From NCBI GenBank assembly GCA_051881315.1, contig JBJEPQ010000063.1, positions 1-64,000 of the forward strand: a stretch of DNA of 64,000 nucleotides, given 5' to 3'. This stretch comes from CAG-488 sp051881315. GTDB taxonomy: Bacteria; Bacillota; Clostridia; Oscillospirales; Acutalibacteraceae. Both the position numbers and the translations under genes were made by a program. Positions 40,559 to 48,346 of this stretch are shown piece by piece; the first letter of the stretch is position 1, and each line of letters begins with the position of its first letter. Below the pieces are notes generated by a model. The model did not search any database and was not told the DNA's origin. It was given only the letters and a program-made list of their open reading frames with translations.

Positions 40559-40707
40559 TTATTTTTTATATGTAAAATGAAAGTTCCGTCAGGGGTATAT
40601 CGATAAATGCAATACCGATATGAGAAAGAGGCAATTCCCAAAACGAGAAAACTTTGATAAAATAATAACAAAGAAAGGAACGGTATGCGTTCACGGGAGG
40701 TGTCAGC

Positions 40708-41322
40708 TTGAAAGAGACGGAGATATCACGGCCGGCACTCGGCAGGATACCGATGTATCTGAGGTTTCTCAAAGGTCTGCCGCCGAGTATGCAGAATATT
40801 TCCTCGACGGTGATCGCCAAGGAGCTGGGGCTCGGAGAGGTTCAGGTTCGAAAGGATCTCGGTGCTCTGTGCGGTTCGGGCAAACCGAAAGTCGGATATC
40901 AGCGCAGTGAGCTTATCGAAAGCCTGCAAGCCTTTATGACGGGCGAAAGAGTAAACGCAGTCATCGTCGGTGCAGGCAGACTCGGAAAGGCTCTGCTGGA
41001 TTACACAGGGTTCGAGGATTTCGGTATTTCGGTGCTTGCCGCTTTCGACGAGAGAGTTTCTGAGGACGGAATGTCCGAGGGAGGAAAACCGATATTGCCG
41101 ATGACGGAATTTTCCGAATTTTGCAGTAAAAACAATGTCGGGATCGGAATTATCGCCGTCCCGTCGGAGTCCGCTCAGTCGGTGTGTAATCTTTTCTATG
41201 AGAACGGTATTCGCCTGATGTGGTGCTTTGCCCCGTGTCAGCTCTACAAGCCGGCAGACGCAGTTATACAGTATGAAAATCTTGCGCTGTCGCTTGCACA
41301 TTTGAAAATGCAGATAAAATAA
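40708..41322 (+). CDS. rex: Redox-sensing transcriptional repressor Rex
   Basis: 204 residues. The N-terminal winged helix (ALGRIPMYLRFLKGL, VIAKELGLGEVQVRKDLGAL) binds DNA, and the C-terminal Rossmann domain (NAVIVGAGRLGKALLDY) binds NADH/NAD+. Rex represses fermentation genes when NADH is low. Start TTG at 40708 follows GGGAGG with 7 bases spacing. It lies 29 bases before adhE, the most typical Rex target. No full Rex box was recognised near either gene. Confidence 0.94.
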   Translation: MKETEISRPALGRIPMYLRFLKGLPPSMQNISSTVIAKELGLGEVQVRKDLGALCGSGKPKVGYQRSELIESLQAFMTGERVNAVIVGAGRLGKALLDYTGFEDFGISVLAAFDERVSEDGMSEGGKPILPMTEFSEFCSKNNVGIGIIAVPSESAQSVCNLFYENGIRLMWCFAPCQLYKPADAVIQYENLALSLAHLKMQIK

Positions 41323-41351
41323 TCAGTAATTAGAAACCGGGAGGTTAAGAT

Positions 41352-44069
41352 ATGGAAACAACAGAAAGAAAAATCGTGGACAGTGTAGAGGCGCTTGAGG
41401 AAACTCTGGTACGCGTCAGGGAAGCTCAGAAGAAGTTTTCCACCTACACTCAGGAACAGGTAGACAAAATTTTCTTTGCCGCGGCTTCGGCGGCAAACAA
41501 GGCAAGAATCCCTCTTGCAAAGCAGGCAGTTGCCGAGACGGGCATGGGCGTTGTTGAGGATAAGGTTATTAAGAACAACTACGCTTCGGAGTATATTTAT
41601 AATGCTTACAAGAACACCAAGACCTGCGGCGTTATCGAGGAGGACAAGGCTTTCGGACTGAAAAAGATCGCTGAGCCTATCGGCGTTATCGCCGCTGTTA
41701 TCCCGACAACAAACCCGACTTCAACGGCAATCTTTAAGTGTCTTATCGCTCTTAAAACCCGTAATGCTATCGTCATCAGCCCTCATCCGAGAGCAAAGCA
41801 GTCAACAATCGAGGCTGCAAGAATTGTTCTTGAAGCAGCAGTTAAGGCGGGCGCACCTGAGGGAATTATCGACTGGATCGACATTCCGAGCCTTGAGCTG
41901 ACAAACCTCGTTATGAAAGAGGCTGATATCATCCTCGCAACAGGCGGCCCCGGAATGGTTAAGGCTGCATACTCATCGGGCAAGCCGGCACTCGGTGTTG
42001 GCGCAGGTAACACTCCTGCGATCATTGACGAGACAGCGGACATTGTTCTTGCCGTCAGCTCAATCATCCACTCAAAGACCTTTGATAACGGTATGATCTG
42101 CGCTTCGGAGCAGTCGGTTATCGTTCATCAGAATGTATATGACGCAGTTAAGGCTGAGTTTGCGGACAGAGGCTGTTACTTCCTCAATCCCGAGGAGACC
42201 GAAAAGGTCAGAAAGACTATCATCATCAACGGTGCGCTCAACGCAAAGATCGTAGGTCAGCCTGCCGCTAAGATCGCCGCCCTTGCAGGCGTAACCGTTC
42301 CTGCGGGAACAAAGATTATCATCGGCGAGGTTGAAAGCGTAGATATCAGCGAGGAATTTGCTCACGAGAAGCTTTCTCCCGTCCTTGCAATGTATAAGGC
42401 AACCGACATTCACGACGCTTTCAGCAAGGCTGAACAGCTTATCGCAGACGGCGGCTACGGTCACACATCATCTATCTACCTCAACGAGGTTACGGAGACC
42501 GAAAAGCTCAACGAGTTTGTTGAGAGAATGAAGACCTGCCGTATCCTTGTCAACACTCCTTCTTCTCACGGCGGTATCGGAGATCTTTACAACTTCAAGC
42601 TTGCTCCGTCGCTCACACTCGGCTGCGGCTCATGGGGCGGCAACAGCGTCAGCGAAAACGTAGGTGTAAAGCATCTTATCAATATCAAGTCCGTAGCGGA
42701 AAGGAGACAGAATATGTTGTGGTTCAGAGCGCCTGAAAAGGTATATATCAAGAAGGGCTGTCTTCCCGTTGCACTTGACGAGCTCAAGCACGTTATGGGC
42801 AAGAAGAGAGCGTTCATCGTAACAGACAGCTTCCTTTATCATAACGGCTACACAAAGCCGATCACAGACAAGCTTGACGAGATGGGCATTGTTCACACAA
42901 CGTTCTTCAACGTTGCTCCCGATCCGACACTTGCAAGCGCAAAAGAGGGCGCAGAGCAGATGAAGGCATTCCAGCCCGACTGCATTATCGCACTCGGCGG
43001 CGGCTCGGCAATGGACGCCGGCAAGATTATGTGGGTGCTTTACGAGCATCCGGAAGCAGACTTTATGGATATGGCAATGCGCTTCATTGATATCCGTAAG
43101 CGTGTTTACACCTTCCCGAAGATGGGCGAGAAAGCATACTTCATCGCAGTTCCGACTTCGGCAGGTACAGGCTCAGAGGTTACTCCGTTCGCAGTTATCA
43201 CGGACGAAAAGACAGGCGTTAAGTATCCGCTTGCCGACTATCAGCTTCTTCCCAATATGGCTATTATCGACACGGACTTCCATATGAGCGCACCCAAGGG
43301 ACTTACAGCCGCTTCAGGTATCGACGCTGTAACCCACGCTCTTGAGGCTTACGCTTCAATGATGGCAACGGATTACACCGACGGTCTTGCTCTCAAGGCT
43401 CTCAAGACAATATTTGAATATCTGCCCCGTGCATACGATAACGGTCAGACCGATATCGAGGCTCGTGAGAAGATGGCAAACGCCGCAACAATGGCAGGTA
43501 TGGCGTTCGCAAACGCATTCCTCGGCGTATGTCACTCAATGGCTCATAAGCTCGGCGCATTCCACCACCTGCCGCACGGCGTTGCAAACGCTCTGATGAT
43601 CGAAGAGGTTCTTCGTTTCAACGCTTCCGAGGCTCCTGCAAAGATGGGTACGTTCTCACAGTACGATCATCCGCACACCCTCGCACGTTACGCTGAGGTT
43701 GCCGAGTATCTCGGCTTCGGCGGAAAGAACGACAAGGAAAGCCTTGAAAACCTCATTGCAGGTATCAATGCTCTCAAGGAGAGGGTTGGAATTAAGGCAA
43801 CGATCCGTGACTACGGTATTGACGAGAAGGACTTCCTTGACCGACTTGACAATATGGTTGAGCAGGCATTTGACGATCAGTGCACAGGTGCTAACCCCCG
43901 TTATCCGCTCATGAGCGAGATCAAGCAGATGTATCTCAACGCCTACTACGGCAACAAGCATTTTACCGAAGAAGAGAAACCCACATCAGCCGATTTTGCG
44001 GCGGAAAGCGATAAGCACGACTTTAAGAAAGCCTACCGCAGAGCTGAAAACGGCAAGAGCAAAGCATAA
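41352..44069 (+). CDS. adhE: Bifunctional acetaldehyde-CoA/alcohol dehydrogenase
   Basis: 905 residues in the standard two-domain layout. Residues ~1-440 form the aldehyde dehydrogenase (acetyl-CoA to acetaldehyde), with catalytic Cys in DNGMICASEQSV near residue 250. Residues ~460-870 form the iron alcohol dehydrogenase, with GGGSAMDAGKIM and iron ligands in DAVTHALEAYASM and CHSMAHKLGAFHHLPHG. The enzyme recycles NADH by making ethanol and normally assembles into spirosomes. A kinase-like gene follows after 14 bases, suggesting cotranscription with rex. Confidence 0.97.
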   Translation: METTERKIVDSVEALEETLVRVREAQKKFSTYTQEQVDKIFFAAASAANKARIPLAKQAVAETGMGVVEDKVIKNNYASEYIYNAYKNTKTCGVIEEDKAFGLKKIAEPIGVIAAVIPTTNPTSTAIFKCLIALKTRNAIVISPHPRAKQSTIEAARIVLEAAVKAGAPEGIIDWIDIPSLELTNLVMKEADIILATGGPGMVKAAYSSGKPALGVGAGNTPAIIDETADIVLAVSSIIHSKTFDNGMICASEQSVIVHQNVYDAVKAEFADRGCYFLNPEETEKVRKTIIINGALNAKIVGQPAAKIAALAGVTVPAGTKIIIGEVESVDISEEFAHEKLSPVLAMYKATDIHDAFSKAEQLIADGGYGHTSSIYLNEVTETEKLNEFVERMKTCRILVNTPSSHGGIGDLYNFKLAPSLTLGCGSWGGNSVSENVGVKHLINIKSVAERRQNMLWFRAPEKVYIKKGCLPVALDELKHVMGKKRAFIVTDSFLYHNGYTKPITDKLDEMGIVHTTFFNVAPDPTLASAKEGAEQMKAFQPDCIIALGGGSAMDAGKIMWVLYEHPEADFMDMAMRFIDIRKRVYTFPKMGEKAYFIAVPTSAGTGSEVTPFAVITDEKTGVKYPLADYQLLPNMAIIDTDFHMSAPKGLTAASGIDAVTHALEAYASMMATDYTDGLALKALKTIFEYLPRAYDNGQTDIEAREKMANAATMAGMAFANAFLGVCHSMAHKLGAFHHLPHGVANALMIEEVLRFNASEAPAKMGTFSQYDHPHTLARYAEVAEYLGFGGKNDKESLENLIAGINALKERVGIKATIRDYGIDEKDFLDRLDNMVEQAFDDQCTGANPRYPLMSEIKQMYLNAYYGNKHFTEEEKPTSADFAAESDKHDFKKAYRRAENGKSKA

Positions 44070-44083
44070 AGGAGGACGAAACT

Positions 44084-44833
44084 ATGAATTTAGACAGAAT
44101 TATTGCGGTCAGAACCGACAAAACCGTTTACCGTGACGGCGATCGCTGTCTCAAGGTCTTCAACGAGGATTATTCCAAGGCGGACGTTCTTAACGAGGCT
44201 CTCAATCAGGCTCGTATCGAGGAGACGGGACTCAATATCCCGAAGATCCTTGAGGTCACCGTCATTGACGGCAAGTGGACAATCGTTTCCGAGTTCATCA
44301 AGGGCAAGACGCTTTCCAGACTGATGGAAGAAAATCCCGATAAGAAAGACGAGTATCTCAGCCTTTTCGTCGATCTCCAGCTTCAGATGCACAGCAAGAC
44401 CTGCAAGGGACTTACAAAGCTCAAGGACAAGATGAACAGAAAGATTAGCGAGACCGACCTTTCGGCAACCGTTCGTTACGACCTCCACACCCGTCTTGAG
44501 GCTATGCCCAAGCACAACAAGGTTTGCCACGGCGATTTCAACCCGACAAACATCATCATCACGGACGACGGCACACCGTATATCCTTGACTGGTCGCACG
44601 CAACTCAGGGCAACGCTTCCGCAGATGTTGCAAGAACCTATCTTCTTTTCTGGCTCAACGGCGATATCGACGGCGCAAAGAAATATCTTGATATGTTCTG
44701 CGAGAGAAGCAACACGGCAAAGCAGTATGTTCAGAAGTGGATGCCGATCGTAGCGGCCTCCCAGACGGTTAAGGGCAACGAGGCGGAGCGTGAGTTCCTG
44801 CACTCCTGGATCGACGTTGTCGATTACGAATAA
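44084..44833 (+). CDS. Aminoglycoside/choline-kinase-like phosphotransferase
   Basis: 249 residues of the APH fold. The N-lobe has KTVYRDGDRCLKVF with the ATP-binding Lys and IVSEFIKGKTLSRLM as hinge. The C-lobe has the catalytic HGDFNPTNIIITDDG (Brenner-type HxDxxxxN) and metal-binding ILDWSHA near residue 165. It starts 14 bases after adhE with AAAGGAGGA, so it is cotranscribed. Drug resistance is unlikely given the context; the substrate is unknown and may be a small alcohol, an amine or a protein. Confidence 0.85.
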   Translation: MNLDRIIAVRTDKTVYRDGDRCLKVFNEDYSKADVLNEALNQARIEETGLNIPKILEVTVIDGKWTIVSEFIKGKTLSRLMEENPDKKDEYLSLFVDLQLQMHSKTCKGLTKLKDKMNRKISETDLSATVRYDLHTRLEAMPKHNKVCHGDFNPTNIIITDDGTPYILDWSHATQGNASADVARTYLLFWLNGDIDGAKKYLDMFCERSNTAKQYVQKWMPIVAASQTVKGNEAEREFLHSWIDVVDYE

Positions 44834-44846
44834 TTTATAAACAGAT

Positions 44847-44903
44847 CAGTTCAGCGGCGTATTTCCCGGCAAAAAAATAGGCAGAGAAATACACCGCAAA
44901 CTG
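44847..44903 (+). other. Intercistronic hairpin
   Basis: GCGGCGTATTTC (44854-44865) pairs with GAAATACACCGC (44886-44897) with one mismatch, extended by CAGT/ACTG (44847-44850 with 44900-44903). The loop is ~20 bases and no T-run follows, so it is not a typical terminator. It may be an mRNA processing or stability element between the kinase and [2Fe-2S] genes. Confidence 0.5.
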
Positions 44904-44943
44904 TTCAACGGATAAAAAGGATAAAAAATAGGAGGATTTTTCA

Positions 44944-45183
44944 ATGAAGATCACAGTATGTATCGGCTCATCCTGCCACATCAAAGGCTCTCGACAGGTT
45001 GTAGAGCAGCTCCAGTATCTTATTCACGAGAACAATCTCGGCGACAAGGTTGAGCTTGGCGGAACCTTCTGCATGGGCAAGTGCCAGCAGGGCGTTTGCG
45101 TCACGGTTGACGACAAGTTCTTCTCGGTTTCACCCGAGACCGTAAAGGACTTCTTTAACGAGAATGTTCTTGCAAAGGTGTGA
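44944..45183 (+). CDS. Small thioredoxin-like [2Fe-2S] protein
   Basis: 79 residues of the thioredoxin-like [2Fe-2S] ferredoxin family related to the C-terminal part of NuoE/HydC. The four cluster cysteines fit CIGSSC (residues 5 and 10), TFCMGKC and GVC. There is no other domain. It is 110 bases after the kinase gene and just 4 bases before a paralogue, with an AGGAGG ribosome site. It may carry electrons to or from the hydrogenase downstream; this is inferred from context. Confidence 0.88.
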   Translation: MKITVCIGSSCHIKGSRQVVEQLQYLIHENNLGDKVELGGTFCMGKCQQGVCVTVDDKFFSVSPETVKDFFNENVLAKV

Positions 45184-45187
45184 AAAA

Positions 45188-45448
45188 ATGATCGTTCAAA
45201 TATGTGTGGGTTCTTCCTGCCATTTGAAAGGGTCTGAAAAATTAGTCGAGCTTTTTCAAAAGGCTATCGCTGATAATAAGCTTGATGATGAGGTTACACT
45301 TGCCGGCAGCTTCTGTACCGGCAAGTGCAATCGCGTAGGTGTGACCGTGACGGTGGACGACGACATCTTTACCGGAGTGACGCCTGAAAATTTCAGCGGC
45401 TTTTTCAATGACAAGGTACTTAATAAAATAAACGAAGAAAGGAAATAA
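45188..45448 (+). CDS. Second small thioredoxin-like [2Fe-2S] protein
   Basis: 86 residues, clearly paralogous to the preceding protein (ICVGSSCHLKGSEKLVELFQ against CIGSSCHIKGSRQ). Cysteines in GSSC and SFCTGKCNRVGV; the last ligand position of the first paralogue (QGVC) reads RVGV here, so one of the four cluster cysteines differs or lies elsewhere. The ATG at 45188 gives the family-like start MIVQICVGSSC. It precedes the PAS-type hydrogenase by 4 bases. Confidence 0.85.
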   Translation: MIVQICVGSSCHLKGSEKLVELFQKAIADNKLDDEVTLAGSFCTGKCNRVGVTVTVDDDIFTGVTPENFSGFFNDKVLNKINEERK

Positions 45449-45452
45449 CGGT

Positions 45453-47126
45453 ATGGAATGTCTGACTCTGAAAAAATCCAACTGTAAAAACTGCTACAAG
45501 TGTATTCGTCACTGTCCGGTCAAATCCATTCGTTTTTCCGGCAATCAGGCATATATTATCGGCAACGAGTGCATAATGTGCGGTCAGTGCTTCGTAGTCT
45601 GTCCGCAGGACGCAAAGCAGATCGTTGACGAGACCGAAAAGGTCAAGGTGCTTTTGCAGAGCGGCGATCCCGTTTTTGTCAGCCTTGCTCCGTCGTTTGT
45701 CGCAAACTACGAGGGCGTGGGCATCGGCGCAATGAGGGAGGCTCTCAAGAAGCTCGGATTTTACGATGTTGAAGAAACTGCGATCGGCGCAACGATCGTT
45801 AAAAAGGAATACGAAAGAATGGTAGGAGAGAAAACGCACGACATAATCATCTCCTCCTGCTGTCATTCAATCAACCTGCTTATACAGAAGTATTTTCCGG
45901 CTGAGCTGCCTTATCTTGCGGATGTCCTTTCACCGATGCAGGCGCACTGCAAGGATATCAAAAAGAGGATGCCGAACGCAAAGACCGTATTCATCGGTCC
46001 CTGCGTTGCGAAGAAGGACGAGGCTCAGTATTATGAGGGCATAGTTGACGCTGTTCTCACCTTTGACGAGCTGACAAACTGGCTCAAGTCTCAGAATATC
46101 GAGCTGAAGCAGGAGATGGATCACGACGAAAACACCCGTGCAAGATTTTTCCCGACAACGGGCGGTATTCTCAAGACGATGGAAACCGACGATCCCGACT
46201 ACACCTATATGGCGATTGACGGAACGGAAAACTGCATTGCCGCCCTGCGTGAAATCGAAAGCGGCAAGCTTCACAGATGCTTTATCGAGATGTCCGCCTG
46301 TGTAGGAAGCTGCGTCGGCGGTCCCGTTATGGAAAAATTCCACCGTTCTCCCGTTAAGGATTATGTGTCGGTTTCGAAATTTGCCGGCAAGAACGACTTC
46401 CCCGTTGAGGAAGCCGATCCCGTTACCGTCAGGAAAACTTTCTCGTTTATCGAAAGAAAATTACAGCAGCCGTCCGAGACGGAGATCCGTGACACTCTGC
46501 GCCAGATGGGCAAGATGAAGCCCTCCGACGAGCTGAACTGCGGTTCCTGCGGCTACAATACCTGCCGTGAAAAGGCGATCGCAATTCTCCAGGGTAAGGC
46601 TGAGATTTCCATGTGTCTGCCGTACCTCAAGGATAAGGCGGAGAGCTTCTCCGACACGATCGTCAGAAACACTCCGAACGGACTTATTGTTCTCAACGAA
46701 AAGTTGGAGGTTCAGCAGATCAATCAGGCGGCGTTGAAGATAATCAACGTTCGCAACGCTTCGGTAATTCTCGGCGATCAGGTCGTCAGAATACTTGATC
46801 CGACCGATTTCCTCAGCGTTCTCAATTCGGGCAAGAGTATTCACAACAAGAGAACCTACCTTGCGGAGTACGAAAAATATGTAGAGGAGTCCATTCTCTA
46901 CGACAAGGAATACCGACTGCTTGTATGTATTCTGCGTGATGTTACCGAGGAAGAAAATCAGCGTGAGAAGAAAGAAAAGATCAGCCACCAGACCGTTGAA
47001 ATTGCCGACAGAGTTGTTGACAATCAGATGAGAATTGTTCAGGAGATCGCATCGCTCCTCGGTGAGACTGCGGCTGAAACAAAAATTGCGCTTACTAAAT
47101 TAAAGGAGTCGATCAGCGATGAATAA
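45453..47126 (+). CDS. Putative sensory [FeFe] hydrogenase with Fes and PAS domains
   Basis: 557 residues. Two [4Fe-4S] ferredoxin motifs (C11/14/17/21 and C40/43/46/50) precede a hydrogenase large domain. H-cluster positions are retained but unlike catalytic enzymes: SSCCHS at C136-137 (usually TSCCPxW), GPCVAKKDE at C184 and SACVGSCVGG at C283 and C287. Next is a DUF/Fes-type cluster motif (C363, C366, C371, C388) and a PAS domain (about 400-490), ending in a helical tail. This is the group C (sensory) layout in which H2 or redox signals are thought to be passed to a partner. The partner is probably the PP2C phosphatase overlapping it by 8 bases. Confidence 0.88.
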   Translation: MECLTLKKSNCKNCYKCIRHCPVKSIRFSGNQAYIIGNECIMCGQCFVVCPQDAKQIVDETEKVKVLLQSGDPVFVSLAPSFVANYEGVGIGAMREALKKLGFYDVEETAIGATIVKKEYERMVGEKTHDIIISSCCHSINLLIQKYFPAELPYLADVLSPMQAHCKDIKKRMPNAKTVFIGPCVAKKDEAQYYEGIVDAVLTFDELTNWLKSQNIELKQEMDHDENTRARFFPTTGGILKTMETDDPDYTYMAIDGTENCIAALREIESGKLHRCFIEMSACVGSCVGGPVMEKFHRSPVKDYVSVSKFAGKNDFPVEEADPVTVRKTFSFIERKLQQPSETEIRDTLRQMGKMKPSDELNCGSCGYNTCREKAIAILQGKAEISMCLPYLKDKAESFSDTIVRNTPNGLIVLNEKLEVQQINQAALKIINVRNASVILGDQVVRILDPTDFLSVLNSGKSIHNKRTYLAEYEKYVEESILYDKEYRLLVCILRDVTEEENQREKKEKISHQTVEIADRVVDNQMRIVQEIASLLGETAAETKIALTKLKESISDE

Positions 47127-48291
47127 TCTGTGTGCTGACATCGGCTGGAAAAGTATAAATCACGAGGGCGAACAGCTCTGCGGCGACCATGTGGATATTG
47201 TGGAGCAGAGCGAAAACTCCACCGTTATCGTGCTTGCGGACGGTCTCGGAAGCGGAGTAAAGGCGAGTATTCTCTCAACTCTCACTTCAAAGATTATTTC
47301 AACGATGATGGCAGATGGACTTTCTCTTGAGGAGTGCGTCTCGACCATTGCCGCAACGCTTCCGATCTGCTCGGTCAGGGGAGTGGCTTACTCAACCTTT
47401 ACGATAATTCACCTGATAAATAATGAGACAGCCGAACTCATCCAGTACGACAATCCTCACGTTATACTTCTCCGAAACGGCAAGAACTATGACTATCCCA
47501 AAAATGAGCTGAATATAAACGGCAAGCAGATTTATAAGTCCGTTATCAGCCTGCAGGAAAACGATATTTTCATCGCCATGAGCGACGGCTGTCCTCATGC
47601 CGGAATAGGTCTTGCCTACAACTTCGGCTGGAAGCGTGACGATATAATCGACTTTATGGAGACCTTTGCCGATATCGGATATACGGCGAAAACTCTTTCG
47701 ACCATGCTCATTGACGAGTGCAACAAGCAGTACGGCTTTCATCCCGGCGATGATGCGACAGCCTGCGTTGTCCGTATCAGAAAGAGAGAGCCGATGAACC
47801 TGCTCTTCGGTCCGCCGAGGAACAGGGACGACTGCGACAGAATGATGTCGCTGTTCTTCTCCAAGGAGGGCAAGCACATCGTCTGCGGCGGAACAACTTC
47901 GTCAATCGCCGCAAAGTACCTCGGCAAGCCGATAAGGGCGACGCTCAACTTTGAACAGAGCGATGTGCCCCCGATAGCCGAGATTGAGGGAGTCGATCTC
48001 GTCACCGAGGGCGTTATCACGATCAACAAGGTCATTGAATACGCAAGAGACGCCCTTGACAAAAATGAGCTTTACGATCAGTGGAGCATCAAGCAGGACG
48101 GAGCTTCAAAAATCTGCCGTCTGCTGTTTGAGGAAGCGACAGACATAAACTTCTATGTCGGCAGGGCGGTCAATCCCGCTCATCAGAATCCTGATCTGCC
48201 GATAAATTTCAATATCAAAATGAATCTTGTCGAGGAGCTTTCGGACTGCCTGAAGCAGATGGGCAAGAGAATAAAGGTAAGCTATTTTTAA
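47119..48291 (+). CDS. PP2C/SpoIIE-type serine phosphatase
   Basis: 390 residues. The N-terminal ~225 residues form a PPM/SpoIIE phosphatase with metal-binding aspartates in VLADGLGSGVKAS, IAMSDGCPHAGIG and HPGDDATACVVRI. The C-terminal ~165 residues (KHIVCGGTTSSIAAKYLG, VDLVTEGVITINKVIE) form an additional domain of unknown role, conserved with such hydrogenase-linked phosphatases. It overlaps the PAS hydrogenase gene by 8 bases, implying stoichiometric synthesis. The likely role is to dephosphorylate a regulator when the hydrogenase senses H2 or redox state; the target is unknown. Confidence 0.87.
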   Translation: MNNLCADIGWKSINHEGEQLCGDHVDIVEQSENSTVIVLADGLGSGVKASILSTLTSKIISTMMADGLSLEECVSTIAATLPICSVRGVAYSTFTIIHLINNETAELIQYDNPHVILLRNGKNYDYPKNELNINGKQIYKSVISLQENDIFIAMSDGCPHAGIGLAYNFGWKRDDIIDFMETFADIGYTAKTLSTMLIDECNKQYGFHPGDDATACVVRIRKREPMNLLFGPPRNRDDCDRMMSLFFSKEGKHIVCGGTTSSIAAKYLGKPIRATLNFEQSDVPPIAEIEGVDLVTEGVITINKVIEYARDALDKNELYDQWSIKQDGASKICRLLFEEATDINFYVGRAVNPAHQNPDLPINFNIKMNLVEELSDCLKQMGKRIKVSYF

Positions 48292-48346
48292 TTCCCGTCT
48301 GTCAAGACGGTGCATTGATTGACACGGTTACCATAGGAGGAAGAAA

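Noticed and set aside
40246..40671. Minus-strand frame over the PfkB remnant
   Set aside because: The plus strand shows clear kinase similarity; the minus frame is its complement and extends into an AT-rich gap.
40660..40680. Possible Rex operator upstream of rex (TAACAA)
   Set aside because: Only one half of the TTGTTA-N-TAACAA pattern is present, which is expected by chance in AT-rich DNA.
44084..44833. Aminoglycoside resistance gene
   Set aside because: Fold and catalytic motifs fit many small-molecule kinases, and the operon context is fermentative metabolism.
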